Shown piece after piece: positions 1 through 8,718 of a stretch of DNA of 64,000 nucleotides (its first letter is position 1; the number at the start of each line of letters is the position of its first letter). The notes below the pieces were generated by a model, which made no database searches, had not been told where the DNA came from, and was given only the letters and a program-made list of their open reading frames with translations. The DNA is from CATOSP01 sp965216155 (GTDB lineage: Bacteria > Chloroflexota > Dehalococcoidia > Lucifugimonadales > UBA3495). The stretch is from assembly GCA_965216155.1 (NCBI GenBank), contig CBDCFD010000006.1, positions 1,364,001 to 1,428,000 of the forward strand, read 5' to 3'. A program made the translations under genes and the position numbers.

Positions 1-235
1 TCCGCTACCTGAAACGCTGCCGCGCTGAAAACCGGATGCCCGGCCCCTGGGGTCTCCTCCGGACCCTCTGCCGCCCTGGACCCCATCGCTGTAGGGGCAA
101 CCCTTGTGGTTGCCTATTCTGGCCGTGAAGAGGTTAAGATGCGATTGCCCTGGACACTAGCCATTACCGTTGCGTGTTGGGGGTGCTGCTAGTATGCTTT
201 TCTGGCTTCGAGAGGCGAGTATCAGGAGAACGGGC

Positions 236-1594
236 ATGGGTTTCGCGCACCGGTTGGCCGAGTGGGTCGAAGGGGCCTCTTTCGATCAACTGCCGCCTCG
301 CGTCGTGGAAGCGTCGAAGGAGATGATGGTCAATGCCGCCGCCGTGGGTCTAGCGGGCGCGGCTCAGCCGGACGGTTTGGCCGTTACCAAGTTTGCCCAG
401 GAGATGCGGGGCAACGGCAAGTGCACCATTATCGGTATGGGGATCCGCTCGTCTCCGGTTTATTCGTGTCTGGCCAACGGGACGATGGTGCGGATGCTGG
501 ACTTCGACGACGAGCTTGCAGGTTCGTCCGCCCGCCCAAGCTGCGTGATTTTTCCCGTGGTTATGGCCCTGGGCGAGATGCACGGCTTCGCCGGGGCGGA
601 GGCGCTGAACGCTTTCGCCCTGGGTTGCGAGGTGTTGTGCAGGTTTTCCACCCTTAGCCCCTCCCCCGATGTTGTCGCTGGCCACGCAGTCGGAGCCGGG
701 ACGCTGAGTCGGACATCTGCCGGGCCAGTTGCCGCCGCAGTAGCCGCGGGACGGCTGCTGGGGTTGGAGAGGGAACAACTTGCCGCGGCTATCGCTATGG
801 CGATGGCGATGGCGGGGAGCGGCGAAGGTCAACCCGGGACCTTGTCCCTGGGCAGGGCGGCCCAAAGCGGTCAAGCGGCCATGAACGGGGTCGCGGCGGC
901 GTTGTTGGCGCAGCAGAACTTCGGCAAGGGGAGTCTGGGGATTGAGCCGCCCAACACCGGCAACCCGGATGAACATGAGCGGTTTTTCTCCGGCCTGGCC
1001 GCACCCTATAGCGTGGTTGACCCTGGGATGGTCTTGAAACCCTTTGCCTGCAACACGGCTTCCCATACTGCCATCGATGCGGCGCTACAGCTAATGCAGC
1101 AATACCGGATCGACGCGGGAGACATTGACTCGGTCCGGGTCGAGGCCCCGCCCGCCGTGATCAATGCCTTGCCATTCACCAGCCCTCGGAATGGATGGGA
1201 GGCCAAGGAGAGCTTGCATTACGTCGTGGCTGCGTCGCTGGTCTACGGGCATCCGCTCATCGAGCAATTCAGCGGTCTTGCCGTCCAGGAGCCGAAAGTC
1301 CGCAGCCTCATGGACCGGGTAACGGTTGCGCCGTCCGGGGAATCGCTGCCGTTCGCGCCCCAGGCCAGCGAAGTCAGCGTTACGCTGCGGGGAGGGAGAC
1401 GGCTTCAACACCGGGTCGAGTTCGCCCGCGGCACCCCGGAAATGCCGCTGGACCGGCAGGAGTTGGACGCCAAGTTCCTCTACTGCAGCCGGTATATCCT
1501 GCCCCCAGACCACATCGAGGGGGCGTTGGAGCAGTTCTGGGACCTGGAAAACGTTGCCGACATCACGGGGTTGGCATCCATCCTGGGTGGGTGA
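236..1594 (+). CDS. MmgE/PrpD family protein (2-methylcitrate dehydratase-like)
   Basis: The 452-residue product matches the MmgE/PrpD fold over its whole length: an alpha-helical N-terminal domain beginning FAHRLAEWV, the family segment around MLDFDDELAG, and a C-terminal alpha/beta domain. Known members dehydrate 2-methylcitrate or act on related hydroxy acids, and one decarboxylates cis-aconitate, so the substrate cannot be read from sequence. I chose the ATG at 236 because AGGAGA lies six bases upstream; in-frame starts further upstream have no ribosome site. A quinone oxidoreductase gene follows 40 bases later on the same strand, so the two may be co-transcribed. No prpB or prpC homologue is adjacent, which argues against a methylcitrate operon. 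Confidence 0.85.
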   Translation: MGFAHRLAEWVEGASFDQLPPRVVEASKEMMVNAAAVGLAGAAQPDGLAVTKFAQEMRGNGKCTIIGMGIRSSPVYSCLANGTMVRMLDFDDELAGSSARPSCVIFPVVMALGEMHGFAGAEALNAFALGCEVLCRFSTLSPSPDVVAGHAVGAGTLSRTSAGPVAAAVAAGRLLGLEREQLAAAIAMAMAMAGSGEGQPGTLSLGRAAQSGQAAMNGVAAALLAQQNFGKGSLGIEPPNTGNPDEHERFFSGLAAPYSVVDPGMVLKPFACNTASHTAIDAALQLMQQYRIDAGDIDSVRVEAPPAVINALPFTSPRNGWEAKESLHYVVAASLVYGHPLIEQFSGLAVQEPKVRSLMDRVTVAPSGESLPFAPQASEVSVTLRGGRRLQHRVEFARGTPEMPLDRQELDAKFLYCSRYILPPDHIEGALEQFWDLENVADITGLASILGG

Positions 1595-1634
1595 CCAGTC
1601 TGGGGAAGTCACACAGAATTAAAGGAGGGACGCG

Positions 1635-2603
1635 ATGAAAGCGGTCCGAGCATACGAAGTCGGCGGGCCGGAGGTATTGCGCTACGAGGACGTTGAAACT
1701 CCCGCGCCGGGCCCCGGTGAGGCCCTGGTGGACATCCAATCCATCGGCGTCAACTATACCGACGTTTCCAGCCGCCGTGGGACCAACCCTCCCGCCAGCT
1801 TTCCGTGGACTCCGGGGAGAGAGGCCGCCGGAGTAGTCATTGCCGTCGGTGAAGGAGTGAGCGAGGTGACGGTGGGAGACCGGGTGGCGTATGCGATGCA
1901 CACCGGCTCCTACGCCGAGCAGGCGGTGGTGCCTTCATGGTTGTTGGTGGAACTGCCGGAGCAGACGGACTTCGCCACTGGGGCGTCGGCAATGCTCCAG
2001 GGTATGACGGCCCATTTCCTGGTCTTCGGCATCACCCGGCTGAATCCCGGAGATATGGCCCTGGTCCACGCGGGCGCAGGGGGTATGGGACTGCTGCTGA
2101 TCCAGATGTTGAAGCGGCTGGGGGTCCAGGTGTTCACCACCGTTTCCACCGAGGCCAAGGGGGAGTTGGCTTCGGAAGCAGGCGCCGACACCGTGATTTA
2201 CTATACCCGGCAGGACTTTGAAGAGGAGGTCAAGAAGGCCACCGGCGGCGAGGGGCTGCGCATCATCTATGACGCCGTGGGACAGACCACATTCGCCAAG
2301 GGCTTAAACTGCCTGGGACGGCGGGGATACATGGCGCTGTACGGCCAGGCCAGCGGGCCCGTTGGGCCCATAGATTCGGGGGCGCTGCGGAATGGGTCGC
2401 TGTTTTTGACCCGCCCGAGCCTGGGTGACTACACCGCCACCCGCGAAGAACTGCTACAGCGCGCCAACGAAGTATTGGCGTGGGTCGGCTCCGGTGAGTT
2501 GAACCTTCACGTCGGGCTGAGGCTGCCGCTGTCCGAGGCGGAGGAAGCTCACCGCCAATTGGAGGGCCGCCAGACCGTCGGGAAGATACTGCTCACCCCT
2601 TGA
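1635..2603 (+). CDS. NADPH:quinone oxidoreductase, MDR/zeta-crystallin family
   Basis: This 322-residue protein is a zinc-free medium-chain dehydrogenase/reductase. It opens with the family signature MKAVRAYEVGGPEVL, has the substrate-domain segment GVNYTDVSSRRG, and has a Rossmann nucleotide site around residues 145-155 with HAGAGGMG. The structural-zinc cysteine set of alcohol dehydrogenases is absent. Relatives reduce quinones or activated alkenes with NADPH in the cytosol. The start has a strong AAAGGAGGG ribosome site. It follows the MmgE/PrpD gene closely and probably shares its transcript. The physiological substrate is unknown. Confidence 0.88.
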   Translation: MKAVRAYEVGGPEVLRYEDVETPAPGPGEALVDIQSIGVNYTDVSSRRGTNPPASFPWTPGREAAGVVIAVGEGVSEVTVGDRVAYAMHTGSYAEQAVVPSWLLVELPEQTDFATGASAMLQGMTAHFLVFGITRLNPGDMALVHAGAGGMGLLLIQMLKRLGVQVFTTVSTEAKGELASEAGADTVIYYTRQDFEEEVKKATGGEGLRIIYDAVGQTTFAKGLNCLGRRGYMALYGQASGPVGPIDSGALRNGSLFLTRPSLGDYTATREELLQRANEVLAWVGSGELNLHVGLRLPLSEAEEAHRQLEGRQTVGKILLTP

Positions 2604-2840
2604 CTCCTAAGTTTCAACCCAACGCCGCAACCTATTATGGAGCGGTCCAGCCTCCGGTCGTGGGCGATAGACCCGGCGATGCCCCGCCGGAACAGCCGCC
2701 GGTCACAGCCGGTGGAAACGGTGTATGCGGAGAAGCCGGGCATAGGCTCCCGACTGTAACCCGCTTGAGTCCGCCGCCCAAGGGTTGTGGGTGTCGTAAG
2801 CTGCGAGAGTCACAATTTCTATGCTGAAATCCTGCCAGCA

Positions 2841-2873
2841 TTACGGCCAGTCCATGTTAAGGACTGGCCGTAA
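2841..2873. repeat. Perfect 13-bp inverted repeat upstream of the Uma2 gene
   Basis: TTACGGCCAGTCC at 2841-2853 and its exact complement at 2861-2873 flank a 7-base loop. It ends 20 bases before the Uma2-like start codon. It lacks a T-run, so it may be an operator or leader hairpin rather than a terminator. Confidence 0.6.
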
Positions 2874-2893
2874 GTCATTATCGGAGGCCAAGC

Positions 2894-3437
2894 ATGGTTA
2901 GTCCTAAAACCAAACTCACCTACGAAGATTACGCCAAGACTCCCGACGATGAGCGGTGGGAGCTTATAGACGGGGTGTTGATTATGGCGGCGTCGCCTAG
3001 CCGGAAACATCAGAGGGTCCATACCCGATTGGGAATACGCTTCGGCGTGTTTATAGAGGAACGGGACTTGGGGTATTTCTATTTCGACCGCGACGTGCGC
3101 CTGTCGGATACGGACACCCTGCCGGCCGGACTTGATTTTCGTCTCCAAGGGACGAGAACATATTGACACCAGCACATACATAGGGGGCGCACCGGACCTG
3201 GTGGTAGAAATCCGCTCCCCCTCCACTGCCCATAGGGACTTGACGGTCAAGCGCGAACTCTACGCCCGGCACGGCGTCAAGGAATACTGGCTGGTGGACC
3301 CCTACGCCGAAACGGTGACGGTGTTGCTGTTGGGCGACGGCGATTATGAGGAAGTGAATACTTACCGGAAGGGCGAAACCCTGACTTCCCCCACCCTGGA
3401 AGGCTTTGCCGTTAAACTGGACGACATATTCCGGTAG
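2894..3437 (+). pseudogene. Uma2 family (DUF820) nuclease-like protein, frameshifted
   Basis: Two overlapping frames together encode one Uma2-family protein of about 180 residues, the usual length. The first frame gives the N-terminal part, with YEDYAKTPDDERWELIDGVL and the core strand up to YFDRDVRLSDTDTLP. The second frame continues with DLIFVSK, GGAPDLVVEIRSPST and the catalytic-region segment ARHGVKEYWLVDP. Uma2 proteins have a PD-(D/E)XK nuclease fold and usually lie in mobile or defence-rich regions; their role is mostly unknown. The switch happens around 3117-3130, within CTGCCGGCCGGAC, and loss of one base would explain it. Either the gene is dead or the assembly has an indel error. 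The start follows an ATCGGAGG site. Confidence 0.8.
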
Positions 3438-3482
3438 ACGGAGCTGACAAGGGTATGTATGGCGTTTCCCACCGCAGCGCCC

Positions 3483-3520
3483 CCCCCCGTCGTTCCGGCG
3501 AAGGCCGGAACGACGGGGGG
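3483..3520. terminator. Strong hairpin between convergent genes
   Basis: A 17-bp perfect stem (3483-3499 and 3504-3520) with loop GAAG is followed by CATTTTCAT. It lies between the Uma2-like gene and the convergent SDR gene, so it can serve as a bidirectional terminator. The core resembles the dispersed GTCGTTCC...GGAACGAC repeats seen elsewhere in the window. Confidence 0.55.
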
Positions 3521-3610
3521 CATTTTCATAATAGTGACAGGGAAATCGGTCTAGTCTCAGCCTTTACATGCCCCTGTCAGCGGGAGAGAGGGGGAAGATA
3601 CTTCCAGCCT

Positions 3611-4363
3611 TTATTGGGCGACCCAACCGCCGTCGATCACCAGTTCGCTGCCGGTCATAAAGGATGATTCGTCGCTGGCCAGGAAGAGCACGCCGTAGGC
3701 CACGTCTTCAGGTTCGCCGTACCGGCCCAATGGGATGCGGGAGATAGTCAGATCGTGACGGTCCTGGTCGGCCCTGCCCGCTTCGGTCATGGGCGTGATA
3801 ATTGGGCCGGGATGGACCGAGTTGGCCCGAATTCCCTCCCGTGCGTACTGAATGGCGGTTGCCTTGGTCAAAAGGCGAACAGCTCCCTTGGATGCCTGGT
3901 ATTGGGGGCTGCTGTTGTCCACGCCGACGATCCCGAGCTGGGACGAGATGTTGATGATGGAGCCTCCCCCGGACTGGCGCATGGCGGGAATGGCTGATTT
4001 CGTGCCGAGGAACACCCCCTTGGCGTTGATGTCCATAGTCCGGTCCCAATCAGCCTCGGTGGTCTGCTCCACGTTTCCGCCGCCTCCGATGCCGGCATTG
4101 TTGACCAGTACGTCCAGTTTGCCAAACTGGGACACCGTCGCGGCAATGGCCTCCTGCCACTGGGTCTCGCTGGTAACGTCCAGGGTAACGAATATGGCCT
4201 GACCGCCAGCCTCGCCGATCTCAGCGGCGACCCGGCGGCCTTCCTCTTCCAGGACGTCCCCAATTGCGACGCTTGCGCCCTCTCTGGCAAACAGCCGCGC
4301 TTCAGCCGCGCCCATACCACGAGCGCCGCCGCTGATGAAAGCGACCTTTCCTTCCAGTCTCAT
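3611..4363 (-). CDS. SDR family NAD(P)-dependent oxidoreductase
   Basis: The 250-residue classical short-chain dehydrogenase has the TGxxxGxG-type cofactor loop as SGGARGMG at residues 11-18, the NNAG motif as VLVNNAGIGG, the catalytic Ser in INISSQLG, and the YxxxK pair as YQASK. It closes with the typical DGGWV end. The start at 4363 is chosen because it lies next to AGGAGG and begins MRLEGKVAFISGG as in the family; a longer frame reaching 4477 has no support. Such enzymes oxidise or reduce secondary alcohols and ketones. It is transcribed alone, convergent with the Uma2-like gene. The substrate is unknown. Confidence 0.9.
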   Translation of the reverse strand: MRLEGKVAFISGGARGMGAAEARLFAREGASVAIGDVLEEEGRRVAAEIGEAGGQAIFVTLDVTSETQWQEAIAATVSQFGKLDVLVNNAGIGGGGNVEQTTEADWDRTMDINAKGVFLGTKSAIPAMRQSGGGSIINISSQLGIVGVDNSSPQYQASKGAVRLLTKATAIQYAREGIRANSVHPGPIITPMTEAGRADQDRHDLTISRIPLGRYGEPEDVAYGVLFLASDESSFMTGSELVIDGGWVAQ

Positions 4364-4587
4364 GGCAAGCCTCCTATACGGGTGGGGATAGTTTAGTTGC
4401 GGGGATCCGTTGCGGGTACTCTCTCCGGAGTGAGATGGACATAACGAGGGGGATTGACAGCATGTGACGGCTCTCACCCTAGCCTCTCCAGCGGGGAGAG
4501 GGGAGTTAATGTGTTGGTCATAGTTTTATAACTAATATATACTTTCGCAATTGCGGTACGCGTGTTGATGTAAGAGGAAGGAGCCAG

Positions 4588-5862
4588 GTGCAGTATACTC
4601 TAAGTCGGGGACAGGCCATACGCCAGGTGCGGGAGCCTGTTGGCCCCGGTATTCCGGAACGGCTGTTGGCCAGGCTATGGCAGCGCAGGGCAGCGCGGCA
4701 GGAATGGTTCCGCACCCAGGCCGGGGCCAGAGTGCGGGTGTTGTATCCGGGACGGCCCGGCACGTCCGCGGGGCCGGACTTCCGCAACGCCATCCTGGAG
4801 ATGGAGGGCGTGGGCCGGGTGCAGGGGGACGTGGAGATACACGTTCGCCAGCAGGACTGGGACGCTCACGGCCACACGGACGACCCGCGTTACAACGGGG
4901 TGGTGCTGCATGTGACCCTCGACGTGCAGTCAGCTTCCACGGGACTGGAGAGTGGGCGGAACGCGCCGGTGGTCTCGCTCGCTCCGCTGATGAAGCCAGA
5001 GACTCCGGGATCTGTTGGGCCTCATCCTGGCTTGTGGCGGCTGTTGGAGGAACGGGGCTATGGACGTCCCGAGACTGAGGAGGAGATGGCCGGGTTGCTG
5101 GATAAGGCCGGCGACCTGCGGTTCTTGAGCAAGAGCCAACAATACGGGCGTTTCCTGGAAGAACAACCGGCGGACCAGACCCTATATGAGGCCCTGTTGG
5201 AGGGGCTGGGGTACCAACACAACCAACACCCCTTTTCCCTGCTCGCGCCCTACCGGCCGCTGGCCAGCGCCGCTTTGCGCTTGCCGGTCGACCGCCGGGT
5301 TGCGGCGATCGAGTCCTGGCTTGCGTACCTCTCCGGACTACCCCGCAGAGAGGAGGTTACACGACCACCCGGACTTCCCAGGGGACTGGGCCCACGAATT
5401 GAAGCGGATGCCTGGAACTGCTTCAGGGTGCGGCCCGCGAACCATCCCTTGCGGCGAATTGCCGGGGCGGCCCGCCTGGTGGACAGGTCCCTGGAGCCGG
5501 GGTTGGTGGATGGCCTGCGTCGTGAGTCTGAATCGGGCAAACCGAAAACCCTTACGTCGGCCCTATCGGTGGCCGGGGCAGGGAAGGTCCCTGGCGCTTC
5601 CATCGGACAGGCCCGTGCGAGGGACCTGGCGATTAACGTGGTGTTGCCATTTCTCCACGCGCTGGCGGAGGGAGGGGGAGATACCGTGGAATACGAATCC
5701 TACCGGCGGCTAAACGCCCGTTTTGGGAAGGGGCAGGAGAACGAGTTGACCCATGAGATGGCGCAACGCCTGCTGGAGCCGGGTTGGAGGGGGGTCATAT
5801 CTACCGCCCACCGCCAGCAGGGTTTGCTGCACCTTTACCACGTCTTGACTACTCCCGGCTAA
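4588..5862 (+). CDS. DUF2851 family protein
   Basis: This 424-residue protein matches DUF2851: an N-terminal PERLLARLWQRRAARQEW, then the conserved block SAGPDFRNAILEMEG...QGDVEIHVRQQDWDAHGH. That block carries acidic and histidine residues in a pattern reminiscent of a nuclease-like core. The family has no established function. Translation probably starts at a GTG with an AGGAAGGAG site just upstream. It stands alone between divergent and convergent neighbours, so context gives no clue. Confidence 0.8.
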   Translation: MQYTLSRGQAIRQVREPVGPGIPERLLARLWQRRAARQEWFRTQAGARVRVLYPGRPGTSAGPDFRNAILEMEGVGRVQGDVEIHVRQQDWDAHGHTDDPRYNGVVLHVTLDVQSASTGLESGRNAPVVSLAPLMKPETPGSVGPHPGLWRLLEERGYGRPETEEEMAGLLDKAGDLRFLSKSQQYGRFLEEQPADQTLYEALLEGLGYQHNQHPFSLLAPYRPLASAALRLPVDRRVAAIESWLAYLSGLPRREEVTRPPGLPRGLGPRIEADAWNCFRVRPANHPLRRIAGAARLVDRSLEPGLVDGLRRESESGKPKTLTSALSVAGAGKVPGASIGQARARDLAINVVLPFLHALAEGGGDTVEYESYRRLNARFGKGQENELTHEMAQRLLEPGWRGVISTAHRQQGLLHLYHVLTTPG

Positions 5863-5890
5863 TCTCCGGAGGGGTTTCGCGGTCGCTGGG

Positions 5891-6229
5891 CTAGTCGGCC
5901 AGAGGCACGGCCAGGGAGACGCGGAAGTCGTCGCCGAGGCTGCGGGCGATGTGACCGTGTCCCGTCAGGTCTTCGGCAACCAGCACGTCTCCGGGCACCA
6001 TCTGGACCTTGGTGCCGTCGGCCACCTCAAACTCGGCAGTGCCAGACAGGTTGACCACGTACTGGCGCCGGGGCGCATTGTGATAGTCGGAGAAGGACGG
6101 GGAAGTGCGCTGGTTCAGGTTGATGTCTCCCGATCCTATGGGGAACACCAGCTTGGCAAGCTCGTCGGCTGTCAGATCCTGGAAGTGGGACTCTCCGTCG
6201 TCGCCGGAGTAAACTCGGACTATACGCAT
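5891..6229 (-). CDS. Small cupin-domain protein
   Basis: The 112-residue product has a single cupin-like beta-barrel pattern: a central RRQYVVNLSGTAEFEV strand followed by VQMVPGDVLVAEDLTGHGH, which keeps the PGDV turn and a GHGH histidine cluster. It begins MRIVRVYSGDDGESHF. Metal-binding cupins of this size often sense or modify small molecules, but no substrate can be assigned. The start at 6229 is supported by GGAGGA upstream; a longer frame to 6337 is not. Confidence 0.72.
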   Translation of the reverse strand: MRIVRVYSGDDGESHFQDLTADELAKLVFPIGSGDINLNQRTSPSFSDYHNAPRRQYVVNLSGTAEFEVADGTKVQMVPGDVLVAEDLTGHGHIARSLGDDFRVSLAVPLAD

Positions 6230-6365
6230 GACGGTCCTCCTATTGGCGTTTTGGGTTAGTCTGGTGTGCCGGGCTCCTAGCATGGTCACCCTGGCCCGGT
6301 CCGCAATCAGCTTAGCGGCTTGGCGCGGGGGAATCAACCGGTGTTGATAGACCTCGTGTCAGGGG

Positions 6366-7202
6366 CTAGAGCTGTTCCCCTATAAGAGTCGGCGCGTACA
6401 GCCAGCCCTCGATGGCCACTTCCGGCGACAGACCGGTAGACTCTACGCTTTGATGCCAGGGGGTGGGTTGGCGGAACAGGCCGGGGCGCGTGGCCCAAAG
6501 CGCCGCGGCAAGGGCCGCAACCACGGAGTCCAGGCAGTCGTGGTTCCGGAGGCACAAGTTCCAGACGGCATTTGAGGCTTTGACCGCCACTGGAGACCGC
6601 GAGGGTAGCTGTTCAACTATGATCTCCCGGCACTCCATCCTCCGCTTGCCGCCTTTATAGCCCTTGAAAGGCAGTCCGAGGGACCGGAGTACTGCGCCCG
6701 GCATCACCTCCAGCAACACCGGTTTTCCGAGATTCCTCGGTGGCAGCGGTGGCACGTCAAACCCCAGGGGCCACAACCGGGCGAGCATCTGCATCCCCCG
6801 GAAGGTCATAGGCAACATATTCGGATTGACCTTGTGCAGACACGAGAAAGACTCGGGGTGGGCAAGGTCTATTTCCCGTTTCGGCTCGCCGTGTTCGGCG
6901 ACGAATTCGTCCCGAAGTCCGGTGAATTGGGAGAGGTCCATAACGGCTGCGGCGTCCCATAACCGGGGCATACCGGTGGCTCCGGGCACCCAGTAGTTGG
7001 CGAATTCGACGGGCACGGAGAACGGGAAGTCGAGGGCGGCAACGCCGTTTGATCCCAGGGTCTCAAGCTCATTGGAGGTTTCGCGCCTGCTGAGGGGGCG
7101 GCATTCTTGAATGAAGAGGGCGTCACCTTGGAGGTTTCCCCAGGCGGCCCAGGTGTTTTTGTCGGGCGCTGCGCCGCTGAAGTCAACGCCGAGGATGTTC
7201 AT
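6366..7202 (-). CDS. DUF429 family protein (RNase H-like fold)
   Basis: This 278-residue protein opens MNILGVDFSGAAPDKNTW, the first strand and acidic residue typical of DUF429, whose members are predicted to have an RNase H-like nuclease fold. Later segments AALDFPFSVP and NHDCLDSVVAALAAALW give further conserved aspartates, the latter near the C-terminus as in the family. No biochemical role is established. The aspartyl protease-like gene lies 17 bases upstream on the same strand, so the two are probably one transcript. The ribosome site is weak. Confidence 0.72.
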   Translation of the reverse strand: MNILGVDFSGAAPDKNTWAAWGNLQGDALFIQECRPLSRRETSNELETLGSNGVAALDFPFSVPVEFANYWVPGATGMPRLWDAAAVMDLSQFTGLRDEFVAEHGEPKREIDLAHPESFSCLHKVNPNMLPMTFRGMQMLARLWPLGFDVPPLPPRNLGKPVLLEVMPGAVLRSLGLPFKGYKGGKRRMECREIIVEQLPSRSPVAVKASNAVWNLCLRNHDCLDSVVAALAAALWATRPGLFRQPTPWHQSVESTGLSPEVAIEGWLYAPTLIGEQL

Positions 7203-7219
7203 GATGTTTGTTTCCCGTG

Positions 7220-7663
7220 TTACAGAGTTAGTTCGGCGGGGACCAGGCGGCGGTATTTGGCGTCAGCGGCCAGAGCGAAGGCTTCCAACGCCATTGCTCC
7301 CAGCAATACCTTGCGGCTGTCGGGGCCAAAGACGACGTACACGGGCGCTATCCGGCCTTCCAGTTCCATTTCCGCCCAGCCTATGGAAAGCTCCTGCCTG
7401 GAACCGTCCGCCAAGCTAAACACCCTCGATTCGAACGGCTCTATGCTCAATTCCTCCAGGGCTTGCGCCGGAACCACGGTATACGACGCACCCGTGTCAA
7501 CCGTTCCGGTGAAAGCGCGTGACCGGGTTTTGTCGAGGCTCCATATGACGAAATCAGCGTTGAACGTTCCCACTTCCCCTCCAACGGTGGTTCCCGGCAG
7601 AATAATCCACTGCTCGGGTTCCTGCCGTTCTTGGGCTGCTGCATCCTTGCGTGCGGTGTCCAT
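7220..7663 (-). CDS. Retropepsin-like aspartic protease, clan AA
   Basis: The product, about 147 residues, carries the clan AA signature: a beta strand then GTVDTGASYTVVP with the catalytic Asp in D-T-G, and a downstream hydrophobic-hydrophobic-G motif at VLLGAMALEAF. Single-domain proteins of this kind must dimerise to form an active site with two Asp-Thr-Gly loops. I place the start at 7663, where GGAAGA is seven bases upstream; in-frame ATG or GTG codons up to 7696 are possible. Two further paralogues lie at 33.8-34.6 kb. Substrates are unknown. Confidence 0.75.
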   Translation of the reverse strand: MDTARKDAAAQERQEPEQWIILPGTTVGGEVGTFNADFVIWSLDKTRSRAFTGTVDTGASYTVVPAQALEELSIEPFESRVFSLADGSRQELSIGWAEMELEGRIAPVYVVFGPDSRKVLLGAMALEAFALAADAKYRRLVPAELTL

Positions 7664-7759
7664 TGGCATATCTTCCATTATGTTAGAATGGGCCACGGCC
7701 TGAAGGCCGCCGTTTCCGGCCTTGGGACAGCCAGTATATCACCGCAGAAAAGGAGCGAT

Positions 7760-8617
7760 ATGAACCTGACCGACCGAAGAGAGAGATACCGGGCTATTTT
7801 GGCCGGGGACAAGTGTGTTCACCCGGCATCCGTGTTTGACCCTATATCGGCGCGGGTGGCCGAGGACCTGGGATTCGAAGTTGGCATGTTGGCGGGTTCT
7901 ATCGCCTCGTTTACCGTTCTGGGCGCGCCGGACATCATCGTGTTGACCCTGACCGAGTTCGCGCAGCAGATTCACCGCATCTGCCGCGCCGGAAACCTGA
8001 GCCTGATGGTGGACGCCGACCACGGTTACGGCAACGCCTTCAACGTCAAGCGCACGGTGGAAGAGCTGGAGACCGCCGGAGTCTCGGCGCTGACCATCGA
8101 GGATACCGACCTTCCCCGTCCCTTCGGCAGCGGCGGCGCGTCGCTAATATCTATTGAAGAGGGCGTAGGCAAGATGAAGGCGGCGCTCGCGGGCAGGCAG
8201 GACCCGTCCCTGGTTATCGCCGGGCGGACCAGCGCCGCCCAGATCGTAGGAGTGGACGAGGCCATCCGCCGGACCAACGCCTATGCCGAGGTTGGCGTAG
8301 ACGCCATGTTCCTGGCCGGGGTGAACTCCCGCGCCGACCTGGAGGCTATCCACGCGGCAACGGACATCCCGTTGATTGCGGGCGGCAGCGGAGAACTTGC
8401 GGACCGGGAGTATCTCGCCGCCAACGGCGTGCGCGTAGCCCTGCAAGGGCACCTGTCTTTCCAGGCGATGGTGAAGGCGGTCTACGACACGCTGAAGGCG
8501 CTGCGCGATGGTGTAGCCCCCGCCGACCTCAGACCGACCCTGGCCTCGCCGGACCTGATGAACCAGGTCACGCGGCAGGACGACTATAACCGTTGGACCG
8601 AGGAGTTTCTCCGTTAG
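7760..8617 (+). CDS. Oxaloacetate decarboxylase, isocitrate lyase/PEP mutase superfamily
   Basis: The 285-residue protein follows the metal-dependent oxaloacetate decarboxylase (PA4872-type) pattern closely: HPASVFDPISARVAEDLGFE, the metal-binding DADHGYGNA, and ALTIEDTDLPRPFG, then the hallmark VEEGVGK-like IEEGVGKMKAALAGR. The family forms a TIM barrel and converts oxaloacetate to pyruvate and CO2 using Mg or Mn. It lacks the KKCGH motif of true isocitrate lyases. The start at 7760 has AAAAGGAG upstream; the open frame reaches back to 7631 without a better start. It ends just before a palindromic repeat shared with a convergent gene. Confidence in the fold is high and in the exact reaction moderate. 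Confidence 0.82.
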   Translation: MNLTDRRERYRAILAGDKCVHPASVFDPISARVAEDLGFEVGMLAGSIASFTVLGAPDIIVLTLTEFAQQIHRICRAGNLSLMVDADHGYGNAFNVKRTVEELETAGVSALTIEDTDLPRPFGSGGASLISIEEGVGKMKAALAGRQDPSLVIAGRTSAAQIVGVDEAIRRTNAYAEVGVDAMFLAGVNSRADLEAIHAATDIPLIAGGSGELADREYLAANGVRVALQGHLSFQAMVKAVYDTLKALRDGVAPADLRPTLASPDLMNQVTRQDDYNRWTEEFLR

Positions 8618-8628
8618 CTCCGGCTATT

Positions 8629-8718
8629 GTCTGAACTGTGATTCGTATGATTGATGGATTGCCATGATTTTCCCATAATCATGTAAATTCTGGAGATCAC
8701 AAAAATCACAGTTCAGAC
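8629..8718. repeat. Palindromic TCTGAAC repeat, copy A
   Basis: Perfect 15-base terminal arms, GTCTGAACTGTGATT at 8629-8643 and its complement at 8704-8718, enclose an A/T-rich partly self-complementary core. It lies between convergent genes, and its right arm contains the stop codon of the PIG-L gene. Two relatives occur at 12.4 and 15.7 kb. Confidence 0.85.

Noticed and set aside
2600..2827. A 75-codon frame after the quinone oxidoreductase
   Set aside because: No ribosome site, low-complexity proline/glycine composition and no recognisable domain.
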